NCBI GenBank assembly: GCA_964619955.1
Contig: CAZUJF010000018.1
Location: forward strand, 1 to 64,000
Reading direction: 5' to 3'
DNA from: JACQFK01 sp964619955
GTDB taxonomy: Bacteria; Planctomycetota; MHYJ01; JACPRB01
Length of the DNA: 64,000 bases
Positions 1 to 8,490 of this stretch are shown here, one piece after another. The position numbers and the translations under genes were made by a program. Position 1 is the stretch's first letter; each line of letters opens with the position of its first letter. The notes under the pieces were generated by a model that did no database searches, was not told the DNA's origin, and saw only the letters and a list, made by a program, of their open reading frames with translations.

Positions 1-1
1 G

Positions 2-400
2 GTGTCGCATTTCGTGTCGCTCGCCCGCCGGGGCTTCTACAACGGCATGAACGTGCAGATGATCGTCAAGAACGCCTGGTTCAAGACGGGCTGCCCGTAC
101 GACAACGGGTTCGGTCATCCGGGCTACGCGTACAAGTCCGAGGCCGAGACGCAGGGGGTCGCCCACGAAGCGGGCACGGTCGCGCTCTGCCAGAACCTCA
201 AGAGCGGATACGCGGGCTCCCAGTTCTTCGTGAACGCCGCGCGCCAACAGGCCTTCGACAAGAAGTTCACCGTCATCGGCCGGATCGCCGCGCTGGAGAC
301 GGTCGCGAAGATCGCCGGGCTGGAGACGGACAAGAGCAGCGACCGGCCGCTCAAGGAAGACGTCCGGATCAAGGAGATCAAGGTCGTCGGAGTGAAGTAG
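2..400 (+). CDS. Cyclophilin-type peptidyl-prolyl isomerase, 5' truncated
   Basis: The reading frame is open at the left edge of the window, so only the last ~132 residues are seen and the true start lies upstream. The cyclophilin fold is shown by FVSLARRGFYNG, by NGFGHPGYAYKSE (family: NGTGGPGYTIKAE) and by GSQFFVNAA followed by FDKKFTVIGRI. By eye, the usual FHRVI segment with the catalytic Arg is replaced (around MNVQMIV), and the usual His before TVFG is Phe, so isomerase activity may be weak or absent. It lies 4 nt upstream of the enoyl-CoA hydratase gene and is probably cotranscribed with it. Confidence 0.75.
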   Translation: MSHFVSLARRGFYNGMNVQMIVKNAWFKTGCPYDNGFGHPGYAYKSEAETQGVAHEAGTVALCQNLKSGYAGSQFFVNAARQQAFDKKFTVIGRIAALETVAKIAGLETDKSSDRPLKEDVRIKEIKVVGVK

Positions 401-404
401 TCCG

Positions 405-1187
405 ATGACCGACAGACGGGTCCTCGTCTCTGAAAGCGAGGGGGTGGCCACCCTGACGGTCAACCGCCCCGACAAGCTCAACGCGCTCAACGACGAGGTC
501 CTCGAGCAGCTGCAGGAGGCCTTCGAAGCGGCCCGGGTCTCGACGAGCGCCGGCGCCGTCATCCTGACGGGCGCCGGTGAAAAGGCCTTCATCGCGGGCG
601 CCGACATCGGCGTCCTGGCGACGCTGGACGCGCGTCGCGGACGGGAGCTGGCGCTTCGCGGCCAGGCCCTCACCACCCTGATCGAAAACCTCGGCAAACC
701 CGTCATCGCGGCCGTCAACGGGTACGCCTTCGGGGGCGGCCTCGAGCTGGCGATGGCCTGCACGCTGCGCGTCGCCGCGGAGGGCGCGAAGCTGGGGCAG
801 CCCGAGGTCAAGCTGGGCGCGATCGCCGGCTACGGCGGCACGCAGCGGCTGCCGCGCCTGATCGGCCGCGGCCGGGCGCTGGAACTGCTGCTGACGGGCG
901 AACCCGTGGACGCGGCGGAGGCGCTCCGTCTCGGCCTCGTCAACCGGGTCGTCAAGCGCGACCTGCTGCTCGAGGAATGCCGGACGCTCGCGAAGAAGAT
1001 CCTGGCCGTGGGCCCGCTGGCGGTCCGCATGACGCTGGAAGCCGTGTCCCGGGGGCTGGACCTGCCGCTGGCGGAGGGCCTGCGGGTGGAGGCGGATCTC
1101 TTCGGACAGATCGCCGGCACGGCGGACCTGAAGGAAGGGACGGCGGCGTTCCTGGAGAAGCGCCCGGCGAAATTCCTGGGGAAGTAG
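405..1187 (+). CDS. Enoyl-CoA hydratase/isomerase (crotonase family)
   Basis: 260 residues, the usual length for the family. Crotonases hydrate or isomerise acyl-CoA thioesters in fatty-acid or amino-acid degradation in the cytoplasm. The N-terminal LTVNRPDKLNALN, the oxyanion-hole segment AFIAGADI, and GGGLELAMACTLRVA followed by GQPEVKLG are all present. The two Glu residues used for hydration (in GGGLELA and in QPEVKLG) are both kept, so true hydratase activity is likely. The ATG is 4 nt after the cyclophilin stop, and the adenosine-deaminase-like gene starts 1 nt after the stop. No other beta-oxidation genes are nearby, so the substrate cannot be inferred. Confidence 0.9.
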   Translation: MTDRRVLVSESEGVATLTVNRPDKLNALNDEVLEQLQEAFEAARVSTSAGAVILTGAGEKAFIAGADIGVLATLDARRGRELALRGQALTTLIENLGKPVIAAVNGYAFGGGLELAMACTLRVAAEGAKLGQPEVKLGAIAGYGGTQRLPRLIGRGRALELLLTGEPVDAAEALRLGLVNRVVKRDLLLEECRTLAKKILAVGPLAVRMTLEAVSRGLDLPLAEGLRVEADLFGQIAGTADLKEGTAAFLEKRPAKFLGK

Positions 1188-1188
1188 C

Positions 1189-2184
1189 GTGCGGGACTTC
1201 CGGCGCCTGCCCAAGATCGATCTCCATCGCCACCTCGAAGGCAGCGTCCGTTTCGAAACCTTCCTGGAACTCGCCCGCGACACGGGGATCGAGCTTCCAG
1301 CTCGCGAGCTTCGGCGGCGAACCTCGATGAAGGGGGAGCGTCCGGGATTCAAGCGCTTCCTCTCGAAATTCGAGCTGTATCGCGGCCTGTATCCCTCCCG
1401 GGACTGGATCGAACGGGTGGCCTTCGAGGCCGCCGAGGACGCGAAGCGGGACGGGGTGATCTATCTCGAATTGCGCTTCAGCCCGACTCATTTCGGACGG
1501 CGCATGGGGGCGAAGGGGGAGGACGTCGCCGCGTGGGTGGTGCGGGGGGCGCGTCGGGCGGGGATCGAAACGTCCTTCATCGCGACGTTCGGCCGCGATT
1601 TCGGCCTGAAGGGTAACGCGCCGACCACCCGGGCGGTGGAGGGGACCCGCTTCTTCGCCGGCCTCGATCTTGCGGGCGATGAGGCGGTTCCCGCGGAGGC
1701 CTTTCGAAGGCTCTTCAAGCGCCTGGATCTGCCGTGCACGATCCATGCGGGCGAGGCGGGAGGGGCCGGCAACGTCCGCGAGGCCATCGAGCGCTTCGGC
1801 GCCCGCCGCATCGGACACGGCGTCCGTGCCCTCGAGGACTCCCGGGTCGTGGCGCTGGCGCGCGAGGGGGGAGTGCTCTTCGAGGTGTGCCCGACGAGCG
1901 AGATCCAGACCGGGGCGGCCGGGTCGTGGCGGCGGCATCCGGCGACGACGATGAAGGAGGCGGGGCTCCAGGTCAGCGTGGGTTCCGATGACCCTTCGAT
2001 CTGCGGCGTGAGCTTGTCCGACGAGTTCCGCGCCCTGGCGTGGACCCCGGAGGAGCTGCTGCGCTCGAATCTGGGCGGGGTGGAGGGCGCGTTCCTGTCC
2101 CGCGCGAGGCGTCGCTCTTTGAGCCGGAGCCTGCGGTCGGGCTGGACGTGTCTGAACGTCCGGAGAAGGAGGGCGGGTTCGTGA
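1189..2184 (+). CDS. Adenosine deaminase family protein
   Basis: 331 residues with a GTG start one base after the upstream stop. The amidohydrolase metal motif HxH is in DLHRHLEGS (His13, His15). TIHAGEAG supplies the third metal His and the catalytic Glu, RRIGHGVR the further His, and VGSDDPSICG the metal-binding Asp pair, so the active site looks complete. It deaminates adenosine or a related purine (adenine or aminodeoxyfutalosine are alternatives within the family). The last ~30 residues are Arg/Ser-rich and unlike the usual C-terminus, which could be local divergence. The stop overlaps the next start as GTGA. Confidence 0.85.
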   Translation: MRDFRRLPKIDLHRHLEGSVRFETFLELARDTGIELPARELRRRTSMKGERPGFKRFLSKFELYRGLYPSRDWIERVAFEAAEDAKRDGVIYLELRFSPTHFGRRMGAKGEDVAAWVVRGARRAGIETSFIATFGRDFGLKGNAPTTRAVEGTRFFAGLDLAGDEAVPAEAFRRLFKRLDLPCTIHAGEAGGAGNVREAIERFGARRIGHGVRALEDSRVVALAREGGVLFEVCPTSEIQTGAAGSWRRHPATTMKEAGLQVSVGSDDPSICGVSLSDEFRALAWTPEELLRSNLGGVEGAFLSRARRRSLSRSLRSGWTCLNVRRRRAGS

Positions 2185-4280
2185 ACCCGCGCGTCGCTTC
2201 CGTTCTGACCGTGGCGGGACTGCCCTTCGCATGCTCGCTGTTGCTATCCTTCGCCACCCATGGGACGACGGTGTTCTGGCAGGATTCCGGCATCTTCCTA
2301 TCCGGAATCAAGGAACTCTCGGTGTTGTATCCGCACGGATTCGTGCTCTACCAGTTGACGGCCTGGTTGTGGACGAAACTCCTCGGCTGGCTGGACTTCA
2401 CGCTCGCGGTGCATCTGTATTCCGCCGTTTGCACGGCCGGCGCCTGTGCCGCCCTCGGCCTGGCCTCCCGGGATCTGTTGCGCTCCCGGCATTGCGGAAG
2501 CAGTGCGGACTCCGGTGCCTCCCTTCGGGACTGGGCGGCAGCGGCCGTGGGATGTCTCGCGGCCGCCGGGTTCACGATGGCCTCGGCGGCGATCACCGCC
2601 AAAGGCTACGCGCTGACCTATCTGGTGCTGGCCCTCCTGCTCTGGTTCATCGTCCGGGCGGCGGAGCAGGGGCGTCCGTCCGACTGGACGGGGCTGGCGG
2701 CGCTGATCGGGCTGGCTTGGGCGGCGCATCCCTCGACCACGCTCGCCGGAGGCGCCCTGCTGCTGTTCACCGCCGTGCGCGGACGCGCCTTGGGAGTCCG
2801 GGGGCTCGCCTGGCGGGCCGGGTTCGCCGCGCTCCTGGCGGCGGGTCCGTCCCTGCTGCTTCTTCCCTGGCTGTCGAGTCGGGATTCGTTGATCTCGATG
2901 GGGCATCCCGCGGGGGGAGGGGCGCTCCTCGAATATTTCCTGGGGGGCCGCTATCTCGGCAAGGCGGGCGTGTGGGGGACGGATCTGGAACGCACCCGCA
3001 TGCTGGGTCTTTTCGCCTGGGAGGAGTTCCTCGGCGTGGGCCTGCTCCTGGTGATCTTCGGGCTGGTCCGCCTGTTTCGGACGGCGCGCCCCTCGTTCCT
3101 GTTCGTGTCGGCCTGGTTTCTCCCGTACACCGCGGTCGCCCTCCTGTTCCGCATCGAAGGACAGTTGGATTTCTGGCTGCTGGCGGCCGCTTTGCCGCTC
3201 TACCTGGCCGCCGCCGTGGGCTTGCGCGTCCTGGTGGAGCACGCCGGCGCGCATGCCCGCCTGGCCCTGTCGGGTGTCACGGCCGCAGGACTCGTCTGGG
3301 CGCTGGGGGTCAACTATGCGGACTTGAGCCAGCGGGGCTACACCCTGGCGGAGGAGTACGGGCGGTTGTTCCTGCAACCCCTTGCTCCTCGGGCTGTCGT
3401 GCTGCTCTTCAAGGATGACGCCATCGGTGCGGTCCATTACCTTCAGACCGTCAAAGGCGAGCGAAGCGATGTGGTCGCGATCCCGGGGGGCAGGTTGGGG
3501 GACGTGGCCAACGGGCGGCCGTGGTTCGATGAGCTGCTGCTCCGGCGCCACCCCGAATTCAAGATGCCGGACTATGCCGGGGCCCTGGTCCGGGCGCAGG
3601 GGCGAGCCGAAGGCGTCTGGGTCCGGGCGTTCGTCGCGGCGAATCTTGAATCCGGGCGGCCGATCTATCTTTCGAATCTCGAAGTGGCGGACATCGTGCC
3701 TCAAGGATGGGAGGCGGTGCCCTGCGGGGTGCTCTGGCGCATCGCTCCGAAAGGGTCGTTGCAGCCGGATGCGGCCCAGTTCCAGTTTCCCTACGAACCG
3801 GAGCAGATGCCGCCTCTCTACCGCCGCGTCCGGGGAATCGAGCTCTTCGAGCGGGTGGATGGTCTGGACGTGGATTTCGAACCTTATGAACGCCGCCTGG
3901 CGACGGCGGTCCTTCGGGCCCGTCAGAACCTGGGAGAATGGCAGCTCCGGCGGGGGAATCCGGCCGCGGCGGTCAAGCTTCTGGAGTCGGTGCTGGCGTT
4001 CGAGCCCGACCTGCCCCGGAATCCGTGGAGCCTTCAACTGCTCGGTCTCGCCCATCTGGAGACGGGAAATCTGGAACGTGCACGGGTCTGCCTGCAGCTT
4101 TCGGTCGAACGATCGACCCATCCGAGATTCCGCGTCGTGAGCCTGCTGGCGCTGGGGGATCTGATGCGGCGGCGCGGGGATGAGGCCTCAGCACGCCGCT
4201 GCTACGAAGAGGGCGCCGCCTTGCCGGATCTCGGCCCGGAGCATCGCCAGGAACTCGAACGCCGCCTCCGGCCGCGTTAA
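2181..4280 (+). CDS. DUF2723 (GT117/TMEM260-like) membrane glycosyltransferase with TPR-like tail
   Basis: 699 residues from a GTG that overlaps the preceding stop (GTGA); the frame is open further upstream but that part overlaps the deaminase gene. The N-terminal ~430 residues contain about ten hydrophobic segments. Near residue 35 is WQDSGIFLSGIKELSVLYP, matching the DUF2723 WxDSGxFxxG...YPPG signature. The last ~120 residues look like tetratricopeptide repeats (LLGLAHLETGNLERARVCL). DUF2723 proteins are GT-C fold enzymes related to eukaryotic TMEM260, a protein O-mannosyltransferase; the substrate here is unknown. A paralogue of nearly equal length lies at 21202-23319. Confidence 0.75.
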   Translation: MNPRVASVLTVAGLPFACSLLLSFATHGTTVFWQDSGIFLSGIKELSVLYPHGFVLYQLTAWLWTKLLGWLDFTLAVHLYSAVCTAGACAALGLASRDLLRSRHCGSSADSGASLRDWAAAAVGCLAAAGFTMASAAITAKGYALTYLVLALLLWFIVRAAEQGRPSDWTGLAALIGLAWAAHPSTTLAGGALLLFTAVRGRALGVRGLAWRAGFAALLAAGPSLLLLPWLSSRDSLISMGHPAGGGALLEYFLGGRYLGKAGVWGTDLERTRMLGLFAWEEFLGVGLLLVIFGLVRLFRTARPSFLFVSAWFLPYTAVALLFRIEGQLDFWLLAAALPLYLAAAVGLRVLVEHAGAHARLALSGVTAAGLVWALGVNYADLSQRGYTLAEEYGRLFLQPLAPRAVVLLFKDDAIGAVHYLQTVKGERSDVVAIPGGRLGDVANGRPWFDELLLRRHPEFKMPDYAGALVRAQGRAEGVWVRAFVAANLESGRPIYLSNLEVADIVPQGWEAVPCGVLWRIAPKGSLQPDAAQFQFPYEPEQMPPLYRRVRGIELFERVDGLDVDFEPYERRLATAVLRARQNLGEWQLRRGNPAAAVKLLESVLAFEPDLPRNPWSLQLLGLAHLETGNLERARVCLQLSVERSTHPRFRVVSLLALGDLMRRRGDEASARRCYEEGAALPDLGPEHRQELERRLRPR

Positions 4281-4283
4281 GGC

Positions 4284-4312
4284 TTCACCCCGCCGCCCCG
4301 ATGCAGTAGAAT
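4284..4312 (+). promoter_or_regulatory. Predicted promoter of gltX
   Basis: TTCACC (4284-4289), a 17-nt spacer and TAGAAT (4307-4312) resemble a housekeeping sigma promoter. The ATG of gltX is 10 nt after the -10 box and there is no Shine-Dalgarno sequence, so the 5' leader would be only a few nucleotides. Confidence 0.5.
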
Positions 4313-4322
4313 CCGTGCCCTT

Positions 4323-5651
4323 ATGACCGTCCGCGTCCGCTTCGCGCCCAGCCCGACGGGAGATCTGCACGTCGGCGGCGTCCGCACCGCGCTCTACAAC
4401 TTCCTCCACGCGCGCCACGAAGGCGGCACCTTCGTCCTCCGCATCGAGGACACCGACCAGCAGCGCAACCGCGAGGACTCCCTCAAGACCATCAAGGAGG
4501 GCCTGTCCTGGTGCGGCCTGGCCTGGGACGAGGGGCCGTTCTACCAGTCCCTGCGTCTCGACCGCTATCGCGAGGTCGCGAAGAAACTCGAGGAGCTGGG
4601 ACGCGCCTATTGGAAAGAGGATCCCGAGAAGGGCAAGGCGCTCTACTTCTCCATCGACCGCTGCCGCATGACCTGGAAGGACCTGGTCCACGGCGAAATG
4701 TCCTTCGACACCTCGGCGGATCCGGACCTGGTGCTGATCCGCTCCAACGGCTATCCCACGTACAACTTCGCGGTCGTGGTGGACGACCACGACATGGGGA
4801 TCACGCGCGTGCTGCGCGGCGACGAACACGCCCCCAACACGCCGCGACAGATCATGCTCTACAAGGTCATGGGCTGGGAGCCGCCCCAGTTCGGCCACAT
4901 GCCCATCATCTTCGACCCCAACGGCGCCAAGCTGTCCAAGCGCGAGATCGAGAAGTACCGCCTGATGGGGCTGCCCGTGACGGTCGAGGAGTGCCGCCGT
5001 CTGGGCTATCTGCCGGAGGCCATCGTCAATTTCCTCGCCCTGCTCGGCTGGTCGCCCGGGAACAACATCGAGCTCATGACGCTCGACGAGATGGTGAAGC
5101 TCTTCACGGTGGACCGCATCACCGTCACCCCCGCGCGGTTCCTGGTGGACAAGCTCCAGTGGATGAACGGGCAGTACATCCGCAAATGCGACCTGTCCCG
5201 CCTCGTCGAGCTCTGCCGGCCCTATCTCGCGGAGAAGTACGACCTCTCCGCCGTCCCCCCGGAGCTCCTGCGCGAGGCGGTCCGCCAGCAGCAGGAGCGG
5301 CTCAAACGACTGGACGAGATCGCCCCCCTCACGCGCTTCATCTTCGCGGCGGAGCTGGAATACGACGCGAAGGCCGTCGAGACGCATCTGAAGGCGGCGG
5401 GGTCGAAGGAGATCCTGGTCGAGATCCGCGCGGCGCTGCAGGCGATGAGCGTCTTCGAAAAGGAAGCCGTGGAGCAAGTCCTGAAGGGAATCGCCGAAAA
5501 ACACGGTCTTAAACTGGGGAAGGTCGCCCAGCCGCTCCGGGTCGCCGTCACCGGGGGCGCGGCGAGCCCCCCGATGCACGAGACCCTGACGGCCGTGGGA
5601 CGCGACCGCGTCCTGGCCCGGATCGACGCCGCTTTGAAGATGCTCTCATGA
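4323..5651 (+). CDS. gltX: Glutamyl-tRNA synthetase
   Basis: 442 residues, slightly shorter than the usual 460-490. It is a class I aminoacyl-tRNA synthetase that charges tRNA-Glu in the cytoplasm. The HIGH-type motif appears as PSPTGDLHVGGVRTA at the N-terminus, followed by RIEDTD. The KMSKS equivalent is KLSKRE at about residue 200. The C-terminal ~150 residues form the helical anticodon-binding region, ending in the typical AASPPMHE segment. The start is fixed by the conserved RVRFAPSPTG N-terminus. A very short leader is predicted. The stop overlaps the next start as ATGA, so the downstream kinase is probably translationally coupled. Confidence 0.95.
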   Translation: MTVRVRFAPSPTGDLHVGGVRTALYNFLHARHEGGTFVLRIEDTDQQRNREDSLKTIKEGLSWCGLAWDEGPFYQSLRLDRYREVAKKLEELGRAYWKEDPEKGKALYFSIDRCRMTWKDLVHGEMSFDTSADPDLVLIRSNGYPTYNFAVVVDDHDMGITRVLRGDEHAPNTPRQIMLYKVMGWEPPQFGHMPIIFDPNGAKLSKREIEKYRLMGLPVTVEECRRLGYLPEAIVNFLALLGWSPGNNIELMTLDEMVKLFTVDRITVTPARFLVDKLQWMNGQYIRKCDLSRLVELCRPYLAEKYDLSAVPPELLREAVRQQQERLKRLDEIAPLTRFIFAAELEYDAKAVETHLKAAGSKEILVEIRAALQAMSVFEKEAVEQVLKGIAEKHGLKLGKVAQPLRVAVTGGAASPPMHETLTAVGRDRVLARIDAALKMLS

Positions 5652-6547
5652 CACAGGTCCTCGTGGTGGGCACCGTGGCCCTCGACACGCTCGAGACGCC
5701 CCATGGAAAGGCCGAGAACGCCCTGGGCGGCTCGGCGACGCACTTCTCCCTCTCGGCCAGCCGCTTCGCCCCCGTCCGCCTCGTGGGGGTGGTGGGGCGG
5801 GATTTCCCGAAGGAGCATCTCGAGATGCTCCGCGCCCAGGGCATCGACCTGGACGGCCTGGAAATCGTCGAAGGGAAGACCTTCCGCTGGCACGGCCGCT
5901 TCCAGGGCGACATGAGCCGCGCCGAGACGCTGTCCGTGGACCTCGGCGTGTTCCTGACCTTCGCCCCCAAGATCCCGGCCGCCCACCGCCGGACGCCCTA
6001 CGTCCTGCTGGGCAACTGCGCCCCGGACACGCAGCACCAGGTGCTGGAGCAGATCGAGAAGCCCGAGTTCGTGATGCTCGACACCATGAATCACTGGATC
6101 GGTTCGGAGCGGCCGGCGCTGCTGAAGCTGCTCCCCAAGGTCGACTGCGTCTGCGTGAACTTCGAGGAGGCGCTGCAGCTGGCGGACACCACGTCCGGGG
6201 CGAAGGCGATCCGGCGCATCCTCGATCTGGGCACGCGGACGCTGATCGTCAAGCGCGGGGAGCACGGCGCGACGCTGGCGACCCGGAACTGGCAGTTCTC
6301 GACCCCCTCGTACCCGACCGACCGCGTGGTGGATCCCACGGGGGCGGGGGACTCCTTCGCGGGGGGCACCCTGGGCTATCTCGCCAGACACGGCCTGGGG
6401 GAGGCCTCCCTCCGGAAGGCCGTCGTCTACGGCAGCGTGATGGGCTCCTTCGCGGTCGAGGAATTCGGAACGCGGCGCATTCAGGGCGTCGCGCGCGAGG
6501 AAGTGGAAGCGCGCGCGAAGACGCTGCTCGACATGCTTCGGATCTGA
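5648..6547 (+). CDS. PfkB/ribokinase-family sugar kinase
   Basis: 299 residues, typical for the family. PfkB kinases phosphorylate a sugar, nucleoside or similar alcohol with ATP. The N-terminal glycine motif appears as ALGGSATHFSLSASR, and the C-terminal signature with the catalytic Asp as DPTGAGDSFAGGTLGYLA (about residue 230). The protein most resembles the group often annotated as sugar or adenosine kinase; the exact substrate cannot be told. It overlaps gltX by 4 nt. There is no obvious metabolic link to gltX. Confidence 0.85.
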   Translation: MTQVLVVGTVALDTLETPHGKAENALGGSATHFSLSASRFAPVRLVGVVGRDFPKEHLEMLRAQGIDLDGLEIVEGKTFRWHGRFQGDMSRAETLSVDLGVFLTFAPKIPAAHRRTPYVLLGNCAPDTQHQVLEQIEKPEFVMLDTMNHWIGSERPALLKLLPKVDCVCVNFEEALQLADTTSGAKAIRRILDLGTRTLIVKRGEHGATLATRNWQFSTPSYPTDRVVDPTGAGDSFAGGTLGYLARHGLGEASLRKAVVYGSVMGSFAVEEFGTRRIQGVAREEVEARAKTLLDMLRI

Positions 6548-6583
6548 CGCGACAGGGTCGCGCCGGCCGGTTTGGGGGTGGGG

Positions 6584-8176
6584 ATGTCCGATCGCAAAGA
6601 GTGGATGCTGGGGCTGCCGGGGCACAACGAGCTCGTCAAGCTGGACGATGTCGCGCTGCTGATCCGCGGGGGCTCGCTGCGCTCGACGGATCTGGTCAAG
6701 AAGCTGGGCGAGCCCTGGAAGGCGGCCGGCGAGATGCCGGAACTCGAGCCGGTCTTCGAGGAGGCCGACGCCGCGGGCCAGGCCGCCCGGGCCGCGAAGG
6801 CGGCGGCGCCCGCCGCGGACACGCGCCGGGCGACGGTTCCCGATCGCGCGTCGAAATCCCAGGCGAAACCCGCGGAATCGACCCGGGTCTCGAAATCCGA
6901 GGTCCGGCCCGTGCCTCCGCCGCCGAAGCCCCCGGAAGCGGCCCCCGTGAAACCCACGACCCAGCGCATCGAGGCGCCGCCCGCCAAAGCGGAGGCCCCC
7001 GCGCCGGCGAAACCCGAGGAGAAGACGCCCCCTCCGCCGCCGCCGAAGCCGGCGGAAAAGCCGGCCCGCACCGAACGGGTGAAGCGGGACGTGCCGAAGG
7101 CGCCCCCCCGGGTGGTCGTCCGGATCCCGCCCATGGTGGGCAAGTATTACTCCCCCGTGGACCTGCTGCGCTCGGCCTCCCTGGCCTTCGAGCCGAAGAA
7201 ACTGCTGATCGCGCTGGCGGTGGCGGTTCCGCTGGCGATCGCCGGTTCGCTGGGGATGGCGCCGCGGGAGGAGGGCCCGGCGGCGATCATCCTGCCCCTG
7301 CTCGCCCTGCTCATCCTGCTCTTCGGTCTGGCGTTCATCCTCACCGCCCTCGCGTATGTGACCCGGCGGCAGCTGGAGGGCGAACCCTACACGCTGTCGG
7401 AAGTGATCCACTGGGTCGGCTCCAACGTGGTGACGGCGGTCGTCTATCCGGCCGTGCTCGCGCCGTCCGGGATCGCGTTCGCCGGGCTCTGGGCGCTGGG
7501 TCTGCTGCGCAACCGCGGCACCGGGGGCGCTTCGTTTCTCAAGATCGCCTACTTCATCCCCATGCTGCTGTCCTTCGTCGCGCTGCTGGGCATCTTCGTG
7601 TTCCAGCTCGGCTCCATGTACATCCCCGCGGCGGGCGCGGTCGAAGGCGCGGGCATGTCCGGGACGCTGCGCTTCGCCTGGAACCACGTCCGCCGGCAGT
7701 GGGGCCGCGTGGTGCTTCACTGGCTGATCGTGACCGTGGCCTGCGGCGTCATCACGTTCGTCTGTCTGGGGATCGCGGCCCTGGCCGTGGAACTGCCGCA
7801 GTTCGTGTTCGGTCCTCCTCCGGTCAACGATCCGGCCATCGGCGAGGCCTGGAACAATTTCGCGCCGCTCTTCCTGGTGTACCGCGGGATCGCCTTCGGG
7901 CTCGGACTGGTGCTGCCGGTCTCGCTGCTCTCCACGCTCGGCTGCCTTTCCTACCTGGCGATGAGGCACCCGGCGTCGGCCGCGCTCAGCGCGGAGGGCG
8001 GGATGGATGAGACGAGCGGCGGAATGGTGGGGGCGGGCAGGGGCTCCTCGGGCCTGCTGGAGGCCACGCAGCCGGCGGAGACGCGACCGGCGCCGGACTC
8101 CACGTCGCACGGTTCCCGCCCCGGCATGACGCCCATCCAGGGCGTTTCCGAGGACAAGGGCGAGGGGGCCCTATAG
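6584..8176 (+). CDS. GYF_2-like domain protein with proline-rich linker and six membrane segments
   Basis: 530 residues from the ATG at 6584, preceded by the G-rich GGGGGTGGGG; an in-frame GTG lies 12 nt upstream. Residues 1-58 (EWMLGLPGHNELVKLDDVALLIRGG...) resemble the GYF_2/DUF4339 module. Residues ~60-185 are an Ala/Pro/Lys/Glu-rich, probably disordered linker with several PPPPP-type runs. The next ~260 residues hold about six hydrophobic segments, starting with LLIALAVAVPLAIAG, and the last ~65 are polar. GYF_2 modules are common in multi-domain membrane proteins of Planctomycetota and Myxococcota. Function unknown. Confidence 0.7.
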   Translation: MSDRKEWMLGLPGHNELVKLDDVALLIRGGSLRSTDLVKKLGEPWKAAGEMPELEPVFEEADAAGQAARAAKAAAPAADTRRATVPDRASKSQAKPAESTRVSKSEVRPVPPPPKPPEAAPVKPTTQRIEAPPAKAEAPAPAKPEEKTPPPPPPKPAEKPARTERVKRDVPKAPPRVVVRIPPMVGKYYSPVDLLRSASLAFEPKKLLIALAVAVPLAIAGSLGMAPREEGPAAIILPLLALLILLFGLAFILTALAYVTRRQLEGEPYTLSEVIHWVGSNVVTAVVYPAVLAPSGIAFAGLWALGLLRNRGTGGASFLKIAYFIPMLLSFVALLGIFVFQLGSMYIPAAGAVEGAGMSGTLRFAWNHVRRQWGRVVLHWLIVTVACGVITFVCLGIAALAVELPQFVFGPPPVNDPAIGEAWNNFAPLFLVYRGIAFGLGLVLPVSLLSTLGCLSYLAMRHPASAALSAEGGMDETSGGMVGAGRGSSGLLEATQPAETRPAPDSTSHGSRPGMTPIQGVSEDKGEGAL

Positions 8177-8210
8177 CGGCCCTGCAGGACCCCCGGCCGG
8201 TCGACGGGTA

Positions 8211-8219
8211 TGGCATACT
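8211..8219 (+). promoter_or_regulatory. Predicted extended -10 element
   Basis: TGG followed by CATACT (8214-8219) forms an extended -10 box; no convincing -35 is visible. The ATG of the next gene is 7 nt downstream with no Shine-Dalgarno, so a leaderless transcript is predicted. Confidence 0.4.
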
Positions 8220-8226
8220 AGGGGCG

Positions 8227-8490
8227 ATGCAAGCAGCCGGGACCGCACTCAAAGCGGCCGAAGTCGTGGCCGCGTCCGCCGTGCTGATCTCCAGGGTCTT
8301 CGCCCTTCCGGCCCGGCATCTCGCCGGTGACCCGGTGGTCGTCCTGGCGCTGCTCTGGGGGTTTCTCGCCACGGGGCCTTCCCGGCGGGCCGCGGTGACG
8401 GTGACCCTCGCCGCCTCGTTCTACCTCTTCGTGGCCTACGCGGGGAGGCAGATCCCCTACGCGCTCGACAGCCTCCGGCAGGCATTCTGA
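8227..8490 (+). CDS. Small hydrophobic membrane protein
   Basis: 87 residues with two to three hydrophobic segments (for example VVVLALLWGFLATG and AAVTVTLAASFYLFVAYAG). No family recognised. Its stop overlaps the next start by one base (TGATG), so it is probably coupled to the GT-C glycosyltransferase gene and may be a partner of that enzyme; this is inference from position only. The start is supported by the -10-like box 7 nt upstream. Confidence 0.6.
   Translation: MQAAGTALKAAEVVAASAVLISRVFALPARHLAGDPVVVLALLWGFLATGPSRRAAVTVTLAASFYLFVAYAGRQIPYALDSLRQAF

Noticed and set aside
2050..2184. Possible frameshift at the C-terminus of the adenosine deaminase
   Set aside because: The Arg/Ser-rich tail is odd and the +3 frame looks about as plausible, but neither frame shows a recognisable family ending, so no frameshift can be claimed.
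2040..4280. Longer version of the first DUF2723 gene starting at 2040
   Set aside because: The extra 47 residues overlap the deaminase gene and are low-complexity; the GTGA overlap at 2181 gives a membrane N-terminus that matches the paralogue.
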